Below are positions 37,360-49,126 of a DNA stretch of 64,000 nucleotides, in pieces. The translations under genes and the position numbers were made by a program. Source of the DNA: Blasia pusilla (lineage: Eukaryota > Marchantiophyta > Marchantiopsida > Blasiales); contig CM114275.1 in the NCBI GenBank assembly GCA_050084515.1, positions 12,028,001 through 12,092,000 of the forward strand, read 5' to 3'. Position 1 is the stretch's first letter. Each line of letters opens with the position of its first letter. The notes beneath the pieces were generated by a model. The model had not been told where the DNA came from. It saw only the letters and a list, made by a program, of their open reading frames with translations, and searched no databases.

Positions 37360-37830
37360 TCACAACACCATAGTTCTCACATGTCTCTCTCAATGTCAAA
37401 CCAAACCCATTCTCCTAATGAGAGGCTTGGGTTACACACACAAGGCAAGCAAGACCATAGCTCCGCCGCCTCATGCCAAGAGGTTCAACAAAGAGAGAAT
37501 GAGCTCTCAAGCTCCCTCTCTTGGAGGTATACCCTCTTCCCTCTTTGAAGCCCTCTCAACATTAACCTATGATCGCACGTCACCTCCTTGGCTCTTGACC
37601 TAATGTAGCGGGTCAAGGTTATTTCCCAAATTGGAAAGTAAACTATCCCGAATATGGAAACTTACCCGAAATCGTAAGTTTCTCTATATGGCTCCAAATG
37701 AGCTAAAACAAAGGGGAAACCTGCTTTCTCAGGATTCCCGGGGCCTCAACAGGTCATCCTCAACCTCTTGGGCCTATCCTCCACTACTCATGAAGACGCT
37801 ATGCTAGATCCCACCGATCTGTCCTAACAG
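37360..37830 (-). repeat. LTR-like repeat, copy 2
   Basis: Diverged second copy of the repeat at 29200-29760, in the same orientation. No gag or pol was seen beside it, so it may be a solo LTR. The shared block AAGAGGTTCAACAAAGAGAG at 37478 is the clearest anchor. Confidence 0.55.
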
Positions 37831-38911
37831 TCATGACAAAGTCGAGATTGATCAAGGTGGCTCCATTAAGCTGATGCTTGTGCTTTATTGTTTGTCATTT
37901 GTAGCTATGAGAGGTGGTGTGAGGCTCATTGAATTCATAATTGACTGTTGACATCCATGGACTGTGGATTAAATCACTCTAAGATTCTAGTGGAGTTTGT
38001 TTTATCATGAATGAAATTGTCAAGCACACACATAGGAGGAGCATGTGCAAAGCCTTTTAGCCTGCCTTGGATTATCCGGTCACATTTGTTTGTAATTTGA
38101 TTTTCATTCTCGTTGTCGCACTGTTGGAAATAGAAAGAAAACACGCTCAACAGTTAAATCAGTGGCCCACGCCCTTAGAAGGAGTAAGAGGCAGCCCGCA
38201 ATTTCTTTCAAAACTCTGGGAAGGGGATTGGGATTGCTATTGGGAGAGGTAGTTCTATTGTGTGAGAAGTATGGAGAAGTGATCAGTGCCTCGCAAATAA
38301 ATCTGATTAAGACTTTAGGATAGCGGGGAGAGGAATGTAGTGCTACTGCAATATGGTGTAACTACACCCTTACACCATGAACGGCAAAATTCATAGGAAA
38401 AATCATTTGAGACAACTGCTATGGATGAATGAAGAGGATGAATGCTAATGACACATGACTAGGGTGTAGAACGTGACAACAATAAGCCAAGGAAAATATC
38501 AAGAAGTGCCACTTGCTGTATTCATGAAGTTGTGTGTGTCCATATTGTTTGTGGACCACTCTCCTTGGCCACCAAGTCCTGGAATTCATCTTCCTGGCTA
38601 CTTTTCCAAGTGTTACAAAGTATGCTCGAGCTGCCTTGGTGCTACTGTGTTATTCCGTCGGGCTACTCTGAGTATGTGTTATACCGTCGGGCTTCTCAAA
38701 GCCTGAGTAACATTGATAGTAGGAGAATGGATAGTTTAGCTATGACCTCTGAATACTTGATTGTGATTATGCTTTTATAATAGTCTTGTACTTGTAGACT
38801 CCAAGGGGTAGTTTGGATCAGAGACTGAAAGATCGTTGAGAATACAGACTCAAGGGAAGCAAGGGTAGTTGGGAACTGGTATGCTTCATCTATTTCTTTC
38901 TCCTTCATAGC
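37831..38911. other. no gene recognised
   Basis: Short frames only. The two overlapping frames near 38473-38780 have no known motif. Confidence 0.4.
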
Positions 38912-39418
38912 ATGGATTGGTTATCAGGCCTGATGTTTGAGTACTACTCTATTGTTGAAGTGCTTATGAAACTTGTGTGGTGTCAGTTTGGCAGTCGTTG
39001 GTCTCGAAAAATCTTCCGTCAGAGTTCAATCGTGGCAACCACCAGTATGAATCGAGTTGTGTGGGGTGTTGCTATTGGGGAGAACACGTATTGGAGATAC
39101 ATAGAGGATGGGGAAAAGTGGATGTGCATGCTTTGTAATCGCATCCTAAAGGCCACAAATAAAACCAAGTGCAATCAGCACTTGATTAAAAACCACCCTG
39201 ACTTGGACGAGTCATTGCTAGTCCCACTAGAAAATCCAGGTAGGCGCGCCAACGACCCAGTGATGGGTCGTAAGAGAGAAGTGACAGATGCCCAGGGAGA
39301 GAGAGAGAGAGAGCTCCTTAGGAAATCCGGGGATGCTCATAGGAGGGAGGCTAAAATCAAGAGGGAGAAATTGTATAGGTTGCAAAAATTCCACTCGGAG
39401 AGGTGGTTGTCTATGTAG
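38912..39418 (+). pseudogene. BED-type zinc-finger ORF, probably transposon-derived
   Basis: After about 50 residues the frame reads VVWGVAIGENTYWRYIEDGE, then KWMCMLCNRILKATNKTKCN, then QHLIKNHPDLDES. This is an aromatic residue followed by C-x2-C and H-x4-H, the BED finger pattern found in hAT transposases and other transposon DNA-binding proteins. A very basic, charged helix follows (GERERELLRKSGDAHRREAK) and a TAG ends the frame at 39418. After the stop, in-frame text continues as SPHIPILGKKPSLVAFMHIR, so the protein was once longer. It lies 3.5 kb upstream of, and in line with, the MULE transposase and might belong to that element or to a separate hAT-like relic. Confidence 0.5.
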
Positions 39419-39620
39419 CGGAGTCCTCATATCCCGATACTAGGGAAGAAGCCATCATTGGTGGCTTTTATGCATATTCGAGATTGGGATGGCCTCCTAG
39501 ACAAGAAACAATACCGTGAGTGCTTGGTGAGAGTTCATGATTGCCAAAATAGTAACTCCATGATGGAGCATGTAGTATATGGTTGCTTGGCAGCCATAGA
39601 TAGAGCAAGGTTCTAAGGAC

Positions 39621-40247
39621 TTGATAGTGAGGGGTAAGGGTTACTTCACACATCTGGAGATGGTTAAGAAGTTGTGGGGAGTAGTTAAAAAAGGCGATGT
39701 TGTGTCTCTACAGGAGTTACTTGCCGAGTTTCTTGTCGAAAGAGAGGCACAAGTCAAGCAGAGTGTTGCTTGGATAGCACGCAAGAAACAAAATCTAATG
39801 GGTTGGCTTGAGCGAGATCAAGCCAAGTACTCTGAGTTTATGGCCATGCAACAATATGAGGAATGGTTGGCCACGAGAGATTCCAAAAAAGCAAAAGATA
39901 TTTGTGAGGAGAGAGCTAGTGCATATGTTCCAAGTCAAAGGAAACATGACAAAGACACCTGGTGTAAGAAGGGAAAACAAGGCTTGAAAGTGAGAGCGAA
40001 GGAGAAGGGTGGAGACTTACATAAGTCTTCGGAATCAGATAGCAATGATTTCCAATCCTTGCCACCCCGACGTTGTCGCTTAGGCGACGATGCGAGTAAG
40101 GCTGTTAACAGTAAAGAGGTAGGTAAAGCTTCTAATTGCAAAGTACCACAGCGTTCAATGGGCCAAAGGAAGGCCGAGACACAAAAATTAAAGGGAAAGA
40201 ATGTTACAGCATCAGCCGAGTCTCCCCTGTACACGATCGAAAAGTAA
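39621..40247 (+). pseudogene. charged coiled-coil ORF of unknown function
   Basis: A 208-residue frame rich in Lys, Glu and Arg. It starts GKGYFTHLEMVKKLWGVVKK, has a predicted helix through EFLVEREAQVKQSVAWIARK and EWLATRDSKKAKDICEERAS, and then a basic, serine-rich tail. No domain is recognised. It probably continues the protein that begins with the BED finger at 38912, with a stop and frameshift between. It ends in TAA at 40247. Confidence 0.35.
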
Positions 40248-40250
40248 GCA

Positions 40251-40900
40251 GCAAGACAATAGGAGTTCCATGCACGTGGATGCCATTCCATCTGTAGGAG
40301 AGATGGGTGTTGATGAAGCAATTCCATCAGATGGGGGGGGCTCCAAGGGTGGATCCGACTCCACCCCCAAGAGAGAGTCAGTTGGTGGAACCCATTCCAC
40401 CAGGTGGGGAGTCCCTCAATGTGGATGCCACTCTGCCTCCGGGACTTCAGCCTAATGCGGAACTCATTCCACCAGAGGGGGGAGCCGAAAGTATGTATGC
40501 ACAGTGTCGAGGTGATACACCTCTGGAACCTATTCCACACACTCCATATGGTGAGGATGGAGCAGCCATCCATCATGAAGGGATTAGAGACGATCCACAT
40601 TTGGTCAAGACAACCGACTTTTCATTTTGCACCCCTATTCATGAAGACATGCAGATTCCTTTTGCAAATCCGGTGGCATTGGAGGATCATGAAGATGCTG
40701 ATGATGACACCCTTATGAAGAAAAAACTATCCTCTAGAGAATTGAGAGCTTTGAAGAAAAATTTGGGCAAGACGTTGTTGAATGATATCAATGACAACAT
40801 TAGTAGTGAGGCACCTAAACTTGGCACTCACTCACAAGTGACCAAGGCCAAGAACGTGAAATCCACACAAACAAGTTTGACACCTACTGTTGAGGAGTGA
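40251..40900 (+). pseudogene. Pro/Gly-rich repeat ORF
   Basis: The frame at 40307-40900 begins with short repeated modules around the phrases PTPPPRESQLVEPIPPGGES, DATLPPG and ELIPPEGG. The DNA under them repeats the phrase CATTCCACCAG. The C-terminal half is acidic and then basic (DADDDTLMKKKLSSRELRAL, then KKNLGKTLLNDIN). It has no known domain. It may be the low-complexity middle part of the same element protein as the two frames upstream. Confidence 0.3.
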
Positions 40901-42469
40901 AGGGAAGTAGGAAAGTTGAAGTTTGAAGTCCTCCAACAAATGATGGCAACTCCCCCAACCAGGAAGGCTAAACGGAAGAACAAGTACGGCCAGCTCAACC
41001 TAGGAGTGGAAAAGAAGAATAAAAAGGTATGAATATATGTATGAGTATGCACTCTCTATGTGATTTTGTGATGATGGCAAGAGTCCTTGTTCTCTACCTT
41101 CAGTTTTGCTCTCTTATTTTACTTTCATAATAGTTTAGCATGGATAGTAATGATATTCCTATCTCTGATTTTTTTTCTGCTTTTGTCATTTCAAATAGCG
41201 TAGATGGAGATGTTCCCATATTGGATATGGGAAGCTAGATTCCAGAGTCATTGCCCTGTGGTTTTTCAGATATTTCTCTCACGGCAGAAGTATACCCTTG
41301 TTAGTTTTTGTCATTAGCGCTGTATTTTTTGTACTTCTCAGACCTTACCTCAAAGTACTTTTGTACAGAGGCTCTTAAAGCATCTACTAGAGGTATATAG
41401 TTGGTTCTTCACTTATACTTAAGTAACAAGCCCCATAGTAGTAGAGCTAGAAGAGGTTTAGACAAGTGGGACATGCTACCACTTGGAATACCACCACCTT
41501 GTACATAAAGTATTTGATTCTGAATTCAAAGTGGTGGGAGTTCACAAATTTCCATGATTCTTTTTCTTACACTACGTACGATTTGGGCAACAAGTTCCTG
41601 AGATTTGAGAGCAATGTAGCACGCAGGTTGGAGGGCAATCCAAATGAGTATAGTTATTCTACGAAATTCTTGTACCTTTCCATGCTTAGGAGGAAATCAT
41701 CACAACTTGGTATAGTATACATAGCAAACATAGTAACAGAAGCAAAGCATTCCATACATCAGAGAAACCATTCCAATTCTTAGAGAAGCCATTCCATGTC
41801 GAAGGAAAGCCATTCCATGTCAATGCAAAGCCATTCGGTATGTCAGTGAAGCCATTCCACTGGTAATGGATAGGGGTAGGATCTTTTTGAAAGCATGAAT
41901 GCAGAATGGGAACCTAATTCAATTTGGGACTCACCCAAAGGAAATAAATGAAGCGCTCTAGTTTAGGAGAGCAACTTAGTGGTTGAGGTTTCTTAGGGAA
42001 ATGGTATGCACCTTGGGAGGTTCCGAACTGATTAGTGCTTGGCGGCTTCTCAACTATCTACAAAACTCATAAACTGTTGAATCTTTAAGACTTAACCCAA
42101 GACTTCCACTTGCAAAATTCAAGGTCATAAGTCTTCACGGTGAGCCAAGGAGGAGTAGAGGTCGAAGTCTATGACGATGCTCTTTTTCCAAGTCTCTAAA
42201 TCTTCTATCTTTGGACCACTCTATTCATACATTGATGCTTCTACAACATCTATAATAGCATCTGATTTGAACATCTTACCGAATCATTTTTCCCATGTTG
42301 CTTTATAATAGATGGTTAATTTTTTCATTCACCTCAAAACCCAATACATGCCTTTTGTTAAACCATGTCAAACCAGATTATTAGAGATTTGAATAGCACT
42401 TTTGACACGTGTTCTTTCTGTCTTATTAACATATAGGGAAACCTTGATCACAGAAATGGCCTCCCCAAA
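40901..42469. other. no gene seen; CCATTCCA minisatellite inside
   Basis: AT-rich. The repeat at 41745-41860 is listed separately. The other frames carry no motif. Confidence 0.45.
41745..41860 (+). repeat. 21-bp minisatellite with GCCATTCCA core
   Basis: About six units spaced near 21 bp. Each holds CATTCCA or a variant followed by a variable spacer with GTC/ATC and a GAA/AA end, for example GCCATTCCATGTCGAAGGAAA. The same CCATTCCA core recurs singly across 40280-46740. Confidence 0.85.
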
Positions 42470-43305
42470 ATGGCCACATCTGATATGCTTGCAAGTGGTA
42501 GCTCTTTAACAAGGAGGATATTATCCATGAACAATATTTTCGTTCAAACTGATATTCCTCTAGGACTTATCACAGCCAATGAGCTTTCCTGGGATGACGA
42601 TCATGTAGCATACATACCTTGGGAAAGATTACATGATTTCATTCATGGCAAGGGGCATGGCGATGGAAGGAACCCAACAACATTCTGGAAAGGAATGTCA
42701 AGATTGGGCAAGGGCTGCTCTAGAGATATGGACGGAGGGGGTCCATTGTACACAATATACTATTGTGCGGATGGCCCAACTGATCTGCGCCAAATGCATC
42801 AAGAGATTGTGCATAGGTGCCCACTATCTTCTTCTATCCGTTCATATATTTCAAACTTTGATTATTGAGGAGTGTGGATGACCATTCAGTTAGGAATGGT
42901 TTAGTGTGTGAATTTCACATAAGCTCTTTTTGTTGTTTTTACAGGTCTGCTGTCCCCAAAAGTGGAAGAGGTAGTAGGCCGTGAGGACAAATTATAAGTA
43001 GAGGCAATAGTTGCAAACATGGGTGTCAATGTCGGTTTACAATCCTTGAAATCAACACTCCTCCGCACGCTGCAAAGATCACCTACAAAAATAGAGCTCA
43101 TGTGGATAAAGACAACAAGCCATGCTATGGAAAGGATGACAAAGCATGCATAGATACACTGAAGATATCTGCTCCTAGGATTTTAGATGATCTGAAGAAT
43201 TATGTGAAAGAGAGGCTTCGCTTGGGGGTTAAGCCCAACCAGATCCAAGCCGAGGATTCAAAGATGTTGGAAGAGCGCTCGTTGATGGATCCCAACTTTG
43301 AGTAG
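42470..43305 (+). pseudogene. MULE/SWIM protein, N-terminal region
   Basis: DDDHVAYIPWERLHDFIHGK and NPTTFW near 42595-42700 match the 'v.fIP..Rv.dFv.Ge....pttF' opening of this family. After a TTTTTACAG acceptor at 42944 comes CKHGCQCRFTILEIN, a cysteine-rich DNA-binding patch. Then KITYKNRAHVDKDNKPCYGK, DLKNYVKERLRLGVKPNQIQ and the region ending at a TAG (43303). The order fits the family, but stops at 43303 and near 43348 lie inside what should be one exon. Confidence 0.7.
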
Positions 43306-43379
43306 AGTTTGACCCAAGATTACTTCATGCAAATGCATGATATATGAAACATAAAAAAACAATTCAATCATGAGACGTT

Positions 43380-44080
43380 TCTATATGCTAGGAGCGAGAA
43401 CGAGTCCTTGAGCTTGTTTGTTGAGTATTCTTTTGAGAAGGTGTTCATTTATGAGCCTTATATGGATGAGACACGTCCATTCATTCTGGGATTCCAAAGC
43501 CAATGGCAGCCGAATGCTCTTGTAAAGTATGGACATGGCAACACCTTGAGCATGGATAGCATATTTGGCACAAATCGCAACAGGGTACTTGCTCTTACTT
43601 TTTTTTTGGAAGAGATATTTCATGTGAAGTAAGTCTTCTTATTAGTTTCATTCATGTTTTGATGATTCCATATAAACATGGTACTAACACTTGTATTGAT
43701 GTTTTGTAGTTTCCTTATATACTTTGCTGGTGTTTGATGATCACCACTCAGGGATACCCGTGGCCTGGGTTCTCACATCTAGTGCAAAGGAAGAGTATTT
43801 GGGAAAGTGTTTGAAAGCTATCTTGGATAAATATAGAGTCATCCAACCAAATTGGGAACCAAATGCGATCATTGTTGACGAAGTTTGGCAGAGCAGAATG
43901 CATTAAGATGAGAATAAATTCCTCTGTATTCATTAATGACAATTGGCATGATGGGTTAACAATAGATTTGGATAGGAAATCTCCTCGCATTTTTTCTCAC
44001 TGTCTAGAAAACCATTCCACCGTTGCAAAAATCATTTCCACCAACAGACATCAATATTTGTCTATGGTAGGAGTGCTATA
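43380..44080 (+). pseudogene. MULE transposase core
   Basis: FILGFQSQWQPNALVKYGHG, then NTLSMDSIFGTNRN is the 'yg..v.~~D.TfgtN' strand with the first catalytic Asp at about 43555. After an intron (acceptor TTTTGTAG at 43709) comes LLVFDDHHSGIPVAWVLTSS and NWEPNAIIVDE. In the family the latter continues with a second catalytic Asp and 'Ei.Air'. Here the frame slips, and FGRAECIKMR follows in another frame at 43885-43915. It would cut transposon ends if intact, but it is not. Confidence 0.78.
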
Positions 44081-44204
44081 AGCAGCATTAGGTATGCATA
44101 TGAATTTGTATTCATGATATTTCCAATATATAGGATACCAATCCTCCTCGGGAAGGGAAACCATCCACCATCGTAGAAGCGATTCCATCTTATCATAATG
44201 CAGA

Positions 44205-45081
44205 GTGAATGATTGGAACCCTTTGAATAGGGCAATATTTCCAACAACACACATCAGTCTGTGTCTATGGCATGTACGGCATAACTGGTTAAACCAATTG
44301 AAGAAAAATGTGCGTAGTCATGGCATGAGAGCTGAAATGTCGAGAAGGTTAGGAGACATCATGTATGTGAATCGTTGTGGCACATACACACGACAAGTCA
44401 TTTTGAATGACGCGAAGAGGAACCTGAAAAACTTCTATGAAGACTATCAAGCGGAGTCAGAGTTTGTAAAGTACATACAAACATATTGGGAATCCAAGAT
44501 TGGTGAGTATCATTGTTGTTTCTTAAGTTTGAGTTTGGTTGTCGCTTTCAATTATGCATTCAAATTTGAATTAACATTTCCTCGTTGGTGCAATGACTTC
44601 AGCGAAGTGGGTAAAAGCAGCAAGGGACTATCCTCATGCAAATCAAGACACAAATGTGGCAATTGAGAACTATCATGGAAGTATGAAGGTTATCCTACAT
44701 AATGAACACAAAACATTATCATATAGAAGAGGGAACAACCTAGTTTGGAAACTCATCAATGACATTGAGGCATGGTATTTCCACATCCACTTGTTGAAAA
44801 GGAGAGGATTTGTGACAAATGTGACACATGAAAAATAGGTAAACAACCTTGTTTTGAAAGGGAAAGCAATTTCTGGTAGGGATGTAGAGATCATACGCAC
44901 CAGGGGGGAGGTGAGTATGGCAAGAGTTAGGAGTCAGACATTGGAGAATAAATGGTATGAAGTCTACAACTATGATACAGAGTGGGGCCATTGTGACTGT
45001 CCATGGTCTTTGAAGGGGAACATTTGCAAGCACATTGTAAGGGCCTCTTACATTCTTGTATTCTCATTCTTTTCAAAGTGA
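44205..45081 (+). pseudogene. MULE C-terminal helices and SWIM zinc finger
   Basis: ISLCLWHVRHNWLNQLKKNV at about 44255 is the 'lLCiwHvrraW.k.l' helix. A probable intron (donor GGTGAGT at about 44502) precedes KWVKAARDYPHANQDTNVAI and ENYHGSMK, then WKLINDIEAWYFHI. After a TAG the SWIM finger reads YNYDTEWGHCDCPWSLKGNI followed by CKHIVRA, with the pattern C-x-C-x(n)-C-x-H fully kept. SWIM fingers bind DNA or protein in MULE and FAR1-type proteins. Confidence 0.8.
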
Positions 45082-45359
45082 ATTGAACATATTACTTTAC
45101 CTATGTACTGAAAATGGTATTATATTATACTGAGTTTTTTTAAAAAAATATGCCATACAGATTGCTGCCTTATTGAAGGAAAATTACAATGAAGCAGATT
45201 TGGCGAAGATTATGGGAAGAAGGTTAGGAACAAGACAGGGCGGGATGGCTCATCTCAAGCTCATAACATAACAATCGAATGAGAAATTGGAGAATGATCC
45301 ATACCAACCTCATATATTTGACATGCATGCAAATGGAGAAAAATAACAATACTGAACAT

Positions 45360-45570
45360 CGGGTGATGTATACTTGGTGGATCAGGTCATATCTACTTGT
45401 GGGACCATGTTATGTAAACTTTAGGGATCAAGGCATGTCTACTTCTAGGACGAGGTCATGTATACGTCAAGGATCAGGTCATGTATACTTCTAGGACCAG
45501 ATCATGTATACTTCAAGGATGAGGTCATGTATACTTCTACAAGCAGGTCATGAATACTTCCAAGATCATA
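45360..45570 (+). repeat. about 25-bp minisatellite, eight or so copies
   Basis: Repeated units built on AGGTCATGTATACTTCTAGGACC, alternating between 'ctaggacc' and 'caaggatc' ends. The copies near 45425-45560 are the most alike. The unit lies in an intron-like gap of the MULE element. Confidence 0.85.
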
Positions 45571-45738
45571 AAAATGTTCATATTTCAACATGGCATTTGA
45601 TATGAGTGGTGGCTACTGCTAAACTAATTGTTTTCCATCTTTGGTGTTGGCATCATAGACACCATTCCACCATGATGTCGATTATCATCGGACTATGCAA
45701 ACCCTGTAACAAACTCTAGTATTGAAGAAATTGACAAC

Positions 45739-46137
45739 TTGTTCTCAGGCATACGACTTTCCTGTGTTGATAATGCTCGCCTTCTTACTTTAACTGCAAG
45801 GGCTCTCAAGGAGATGAGCGGAAGGATTGAGTCTGCAAAAATAGCAACTGAAAATGGGTTGACACCTCAACTAGGTAATCCATTCTCCAATTTTCAAGAT
45901 GGATTCCTGAACAATGATTCCATTACTCGAGTTCAATCAAACATTGAACGTTGGTCCCGACGTAGAAGAAGATCTGCAAGATCCATGACAGACCAGAATG
46001 ATAGGCGAAACCCAAACAACTCATTCACGAACCTACCTTTATTCCCTAGAACAAAGTCCAGAAAGACAAAGTTGGGCCCACAAGCCCAACTTGATAGAGA
46101 AGCAGCCATTGCCTCATCAACGTGTACAAACACGTAG
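45739..46137 (+). pseudogene. MULE protein, basic C-terminus
   Basis: A 132-residue frame with NARLLTLTARALKEMSGRIE and an Arg-rich tract ERWSRRRRRSARS. It follows an exon-like start near 45660. There is no defined domain; position and composition suit the nuclear-localised tail of the preceding transposase. It ends with TAG at 46137. Confidence 0.45.
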
Positions 46138-48242
46138 TGAAAGTAGAGCAGGCACCAAGAATTTTGAAAATCACATGACTTCCTATCCTTTTAGGAAGTA
46201 ATGGATGAAATTTTGTCGCAAAATTTTCATGTACATTTTGGAGTTGGGACCTAAAGGAGCTCGAGAATCGTATTTATTATATTATTTTTTGTATTTTGTT
46301 CAATATGAAGTATGACTTCTTCTGAATTGTTGAGAGTGACGTGCATGTGATGGACACCATTCCACGGTACACTACAATGTTCAATATATCTGTTGATGTT
46401 CCTTGTATATTTCTGAAGTTGTCGATGATAAAATTTCTTATGTGTGAGAATCACATGTGATCTTAACCCAAGATACGATTCTTAGGTTACCATTGTATGT
46501 GAATGTCATCTTCCATTAAGAACTATCTCACGGAACTTCACCATTTTCTGTTCCTTCCTTCGGGGATTTTAAGCTACTCTAAAACCACATGCTCTGTATG
46601 ATGAACACAATGCCAAAAATCCTGAAAATTGTTCAAAACAATGCACATGGCATGGATTTGAATCTCGAATTACCTTTCGATAGTGGGCAGTACTCCACTT
46701 CCCGAGGACACCATTCCACTTGATCTTTGAGGGATTACACCAGAGATTCCATATGCAATGAAATTGATTCTCATGTTACCGATACAAAAAGAAAATGATC
46801 CAACAACACTGATACAAGTGCAACAACATTTCTAGTTATGTATGTTCAATAATAAATGGTGGGAAGTTGTAAAGATAATAAGGTTTTCCGGGCCTTCGAG
46901 CCAACTGTTGCTGCTTCATCAATACTATGGACCAATAGGAGCGGAGCAGAGTAGCAACGTTAACAGGAACCATAGGCTGTGGAAAGGACTCTAGCCAAGA
47001 TAAGGAATATAGAATGGTTGCTGTAGGATTAATGTGGAACGCATTCTGCTTGAATGTGAGGCAAACACAAATCCTGGCCGAAAAGACGAGGACACAAATA
47101 GAAGCGGATAGTAGGCACGCCGCGGCGTTGGCAAATCTATACCGAAAAACTTAGTGTGGGGGATTGTGGGCGTTTCCAACTCCACATACACTAATTTTCG
47201 TTCTTGCTGGACGGTGTGATGCATATGAAGAACCTGCAACAATAAAGGGCTTGTAGATGCAAGGAAGAAACATGGTCAGTACAGATTCTTCCATCAGAAG
47301 CTAATATTCATTATTGTTGAACCATACGATACGAAGCATGAAAAATGCTCCTGAAGAACAGGCGTTAAAGCCATAATTTTTGCCCATGTGTGGGGCCTCA
47401 AATTTGGCGTGTGGGGAGGGGATGATACTCTCCATCCGCATCAGGAGACTGAGGTCCGTCGACGTGATGGCGGTTCAATTTGGAATTGATTGAGCTCATC
47501 GACATCTATAGTGGAGAGAATGGATAGGGAGTGCCAGCGTGGGCCATTACAATCGCTTTTAATTCAAACAAACGACGTGAATCACCTCCGTGTGGGATTC
47601 GGAGCAGCAATGCAAATCCGTTGTAAGCAAGGGTGCGGAAACACATCAAAACATCGGCATCCGCACAAAGGTGCACATCAAGGCAAAATATCCTATCCGT
47701 CCAAAGGTGCGGAAACACACCAAAACAAAAACATCTGAGCATAATCAGAACTACATCACCTAAGCAAACAAGGACATCAGCCGAGCCCCAATGGAGCAGC
47801 GTTATATGATGGAGAGCGACCAAAAACGAGCAATGACAGGACGATCGGAGCACATAGTGGCGGGGTGGCATGACAAGCAAAGACGAGGTTGCCACGAAAT
47901 GCCTTGTCCCCGGACTTTTCAAACCTTTCAAATTTGAATTTTGGCACACATGATGATGGAGGCCGGGGCATGATCCAAGAGCAGCCATGATGGATGCATG
48001 TAGATGCATTCCGTAGTCATGACCATGGTAAATGACGGAGCTGGGTTCGCTTGGGGATCCCTGTCCGGATATCGAAGGCCGAAGGTAAGCGCTTACATTT
48101 TCCGTGTAGCCTAAACCCGCTTAAGCTAACCCATTTACCGTTTAAGCTAACCCAATTTTAACCCGCCCAAGCGGAAGCACCCGTCCATGTAGGGCGACCG
48201 GGCTTGCTTTCAATGCCACGGGCTTTGGCTCTAACGGCAGCG
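46138..48242. other. intergenic, no gene recognised
   Basis: Three more CCATTCCA motifs occur up to 46720. From 47000 the DNA is more GC-rich and may hold an exon of an unknown gene. The longest frame (48009-47506 minus) has no motif, and its repeats (GGTGCGGAAACACA at about 47632 and 47708) come from a short DNA duplication. A 22-bp repeat of TTAAGCTAACCCA lies near 48120-48160. Confidence 0.4.
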
Positions 48243-48390
48243 TTTTAGAACATCCACAGTGCTCTTTAAGAGATGTGATCCTAGCATGATATTTCTATTT
48301 TGATAATTATTATATTTTGGTAATTAAAAAAGCTGGCTTTTGCTTGTACCACATGTGAACTAGTCTCTATAAATATCCAACTTTAACTTT
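48243..48390. repeat. 148-bp dispersed repeat, copy 2
   Basis: Second copy of the repeat at 35715, in the same orientation and about 97% alike by eye. It lies 736 bp upstream of the serine acetyltransferase start codon. Confidence 0.92.
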
Positions 48391-49126
48391 ATGCATCTTG
48401 TCCAACCCAGAATTCTCCTTAATTCTAAATTTTTATTAACATCGTATCATTAGTTTTTGTTTTTCATACCAGTCTGCCGACCTACCTCTTATTGTCCCCT
48501 TCTTTTGTACTTCCGATGGGTTTTCCATCACCTCTTATTGACATGCGACTCCACGCTTCGCACTTTATATTGCAACGGTACTCCAGGCCGCATTCTAGGA
48601 TTGAATTCCGATACTCCACGTCATTGCCACCTCTTAGCACGGACTTCGTGGTTGCGAGAGAAAATCCCAGGCGAAACGCCTGTCGTCCAGTAGTTCTGCT
48701 GAGAATATCCTTCTTTTTTTTCTATGATTAGGGGTGCACGTGGGTACTTTGGTTTGGGAGAGTCTGTAACAGCGGTCTGTTTCTCGGTGGCAATCCTGGT
48801 AAAGCAATTTCTTGGTTAGCTAGTAGATTGGAGATTGCAAATCCTGTGACTTTTTGGGAGGGTTGGATTAAGATTCTGATGTAGTCTTACTGAATTATGT
48901 ATCATCCTTCGACCCGTTCCACAGCAGATGTTTCATGTATAATTTGGGAGGTTTTGTTATCCTGCGAGATATCCCCGACGAGTTTATACTGAGAAGAGAA
49001 TCTAACTACTTGTTAGGCCAACACCCTCCATCCCGAGGCGTTCTTTGTTGCACGTGAGCTGCTCGATTTGAAAGCTTGAAGCTCTAAGTGGTTCTCGAAA
49101 GTACTGTCAAACGAAGTTGACGGATT
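48391..49126 (+). promoter_or_regulatory. upstream region and 5' UTR of serine acetyltransferase
   Basis: Lies between the dispersed repeat and the start codon. The TATA-like CTATAAATA sits at the end of the repeat copy (about 48366-48376), far upstream of the ATG. Whether it is used cannot be told. Short frames at 48457-48731 have no family match. Confidence 0.3.

Larger units (their letters stand above)
42470..46137 (+). mobile_element. MULE (Mutator-like) element with SWIM finger, degenerate
   Basis: In order on the plus strand lie an N-terminal family region (42470-43305), the MULE transposase core (43380-44070), the LCLWHVRHNW segment (44205), a conserved helix region (44593-44835), a SWIM zinc finger (44940-45050) and a basic C-terminus (45739-46137). 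The pieces are separated by intron-like gaps and some stops. The layout matches a land-plant family of SWIM-type MULE proteins. Terminal inverted repeats and a 9-bp target duplication were not found by eye. Confidence 0.8.

Noticed and set aside
47506-48009. 167-codon minus-strand frame
   Set aside because: Cys/Leu-rich text with no domain; partly a product of a short DNA repeat.
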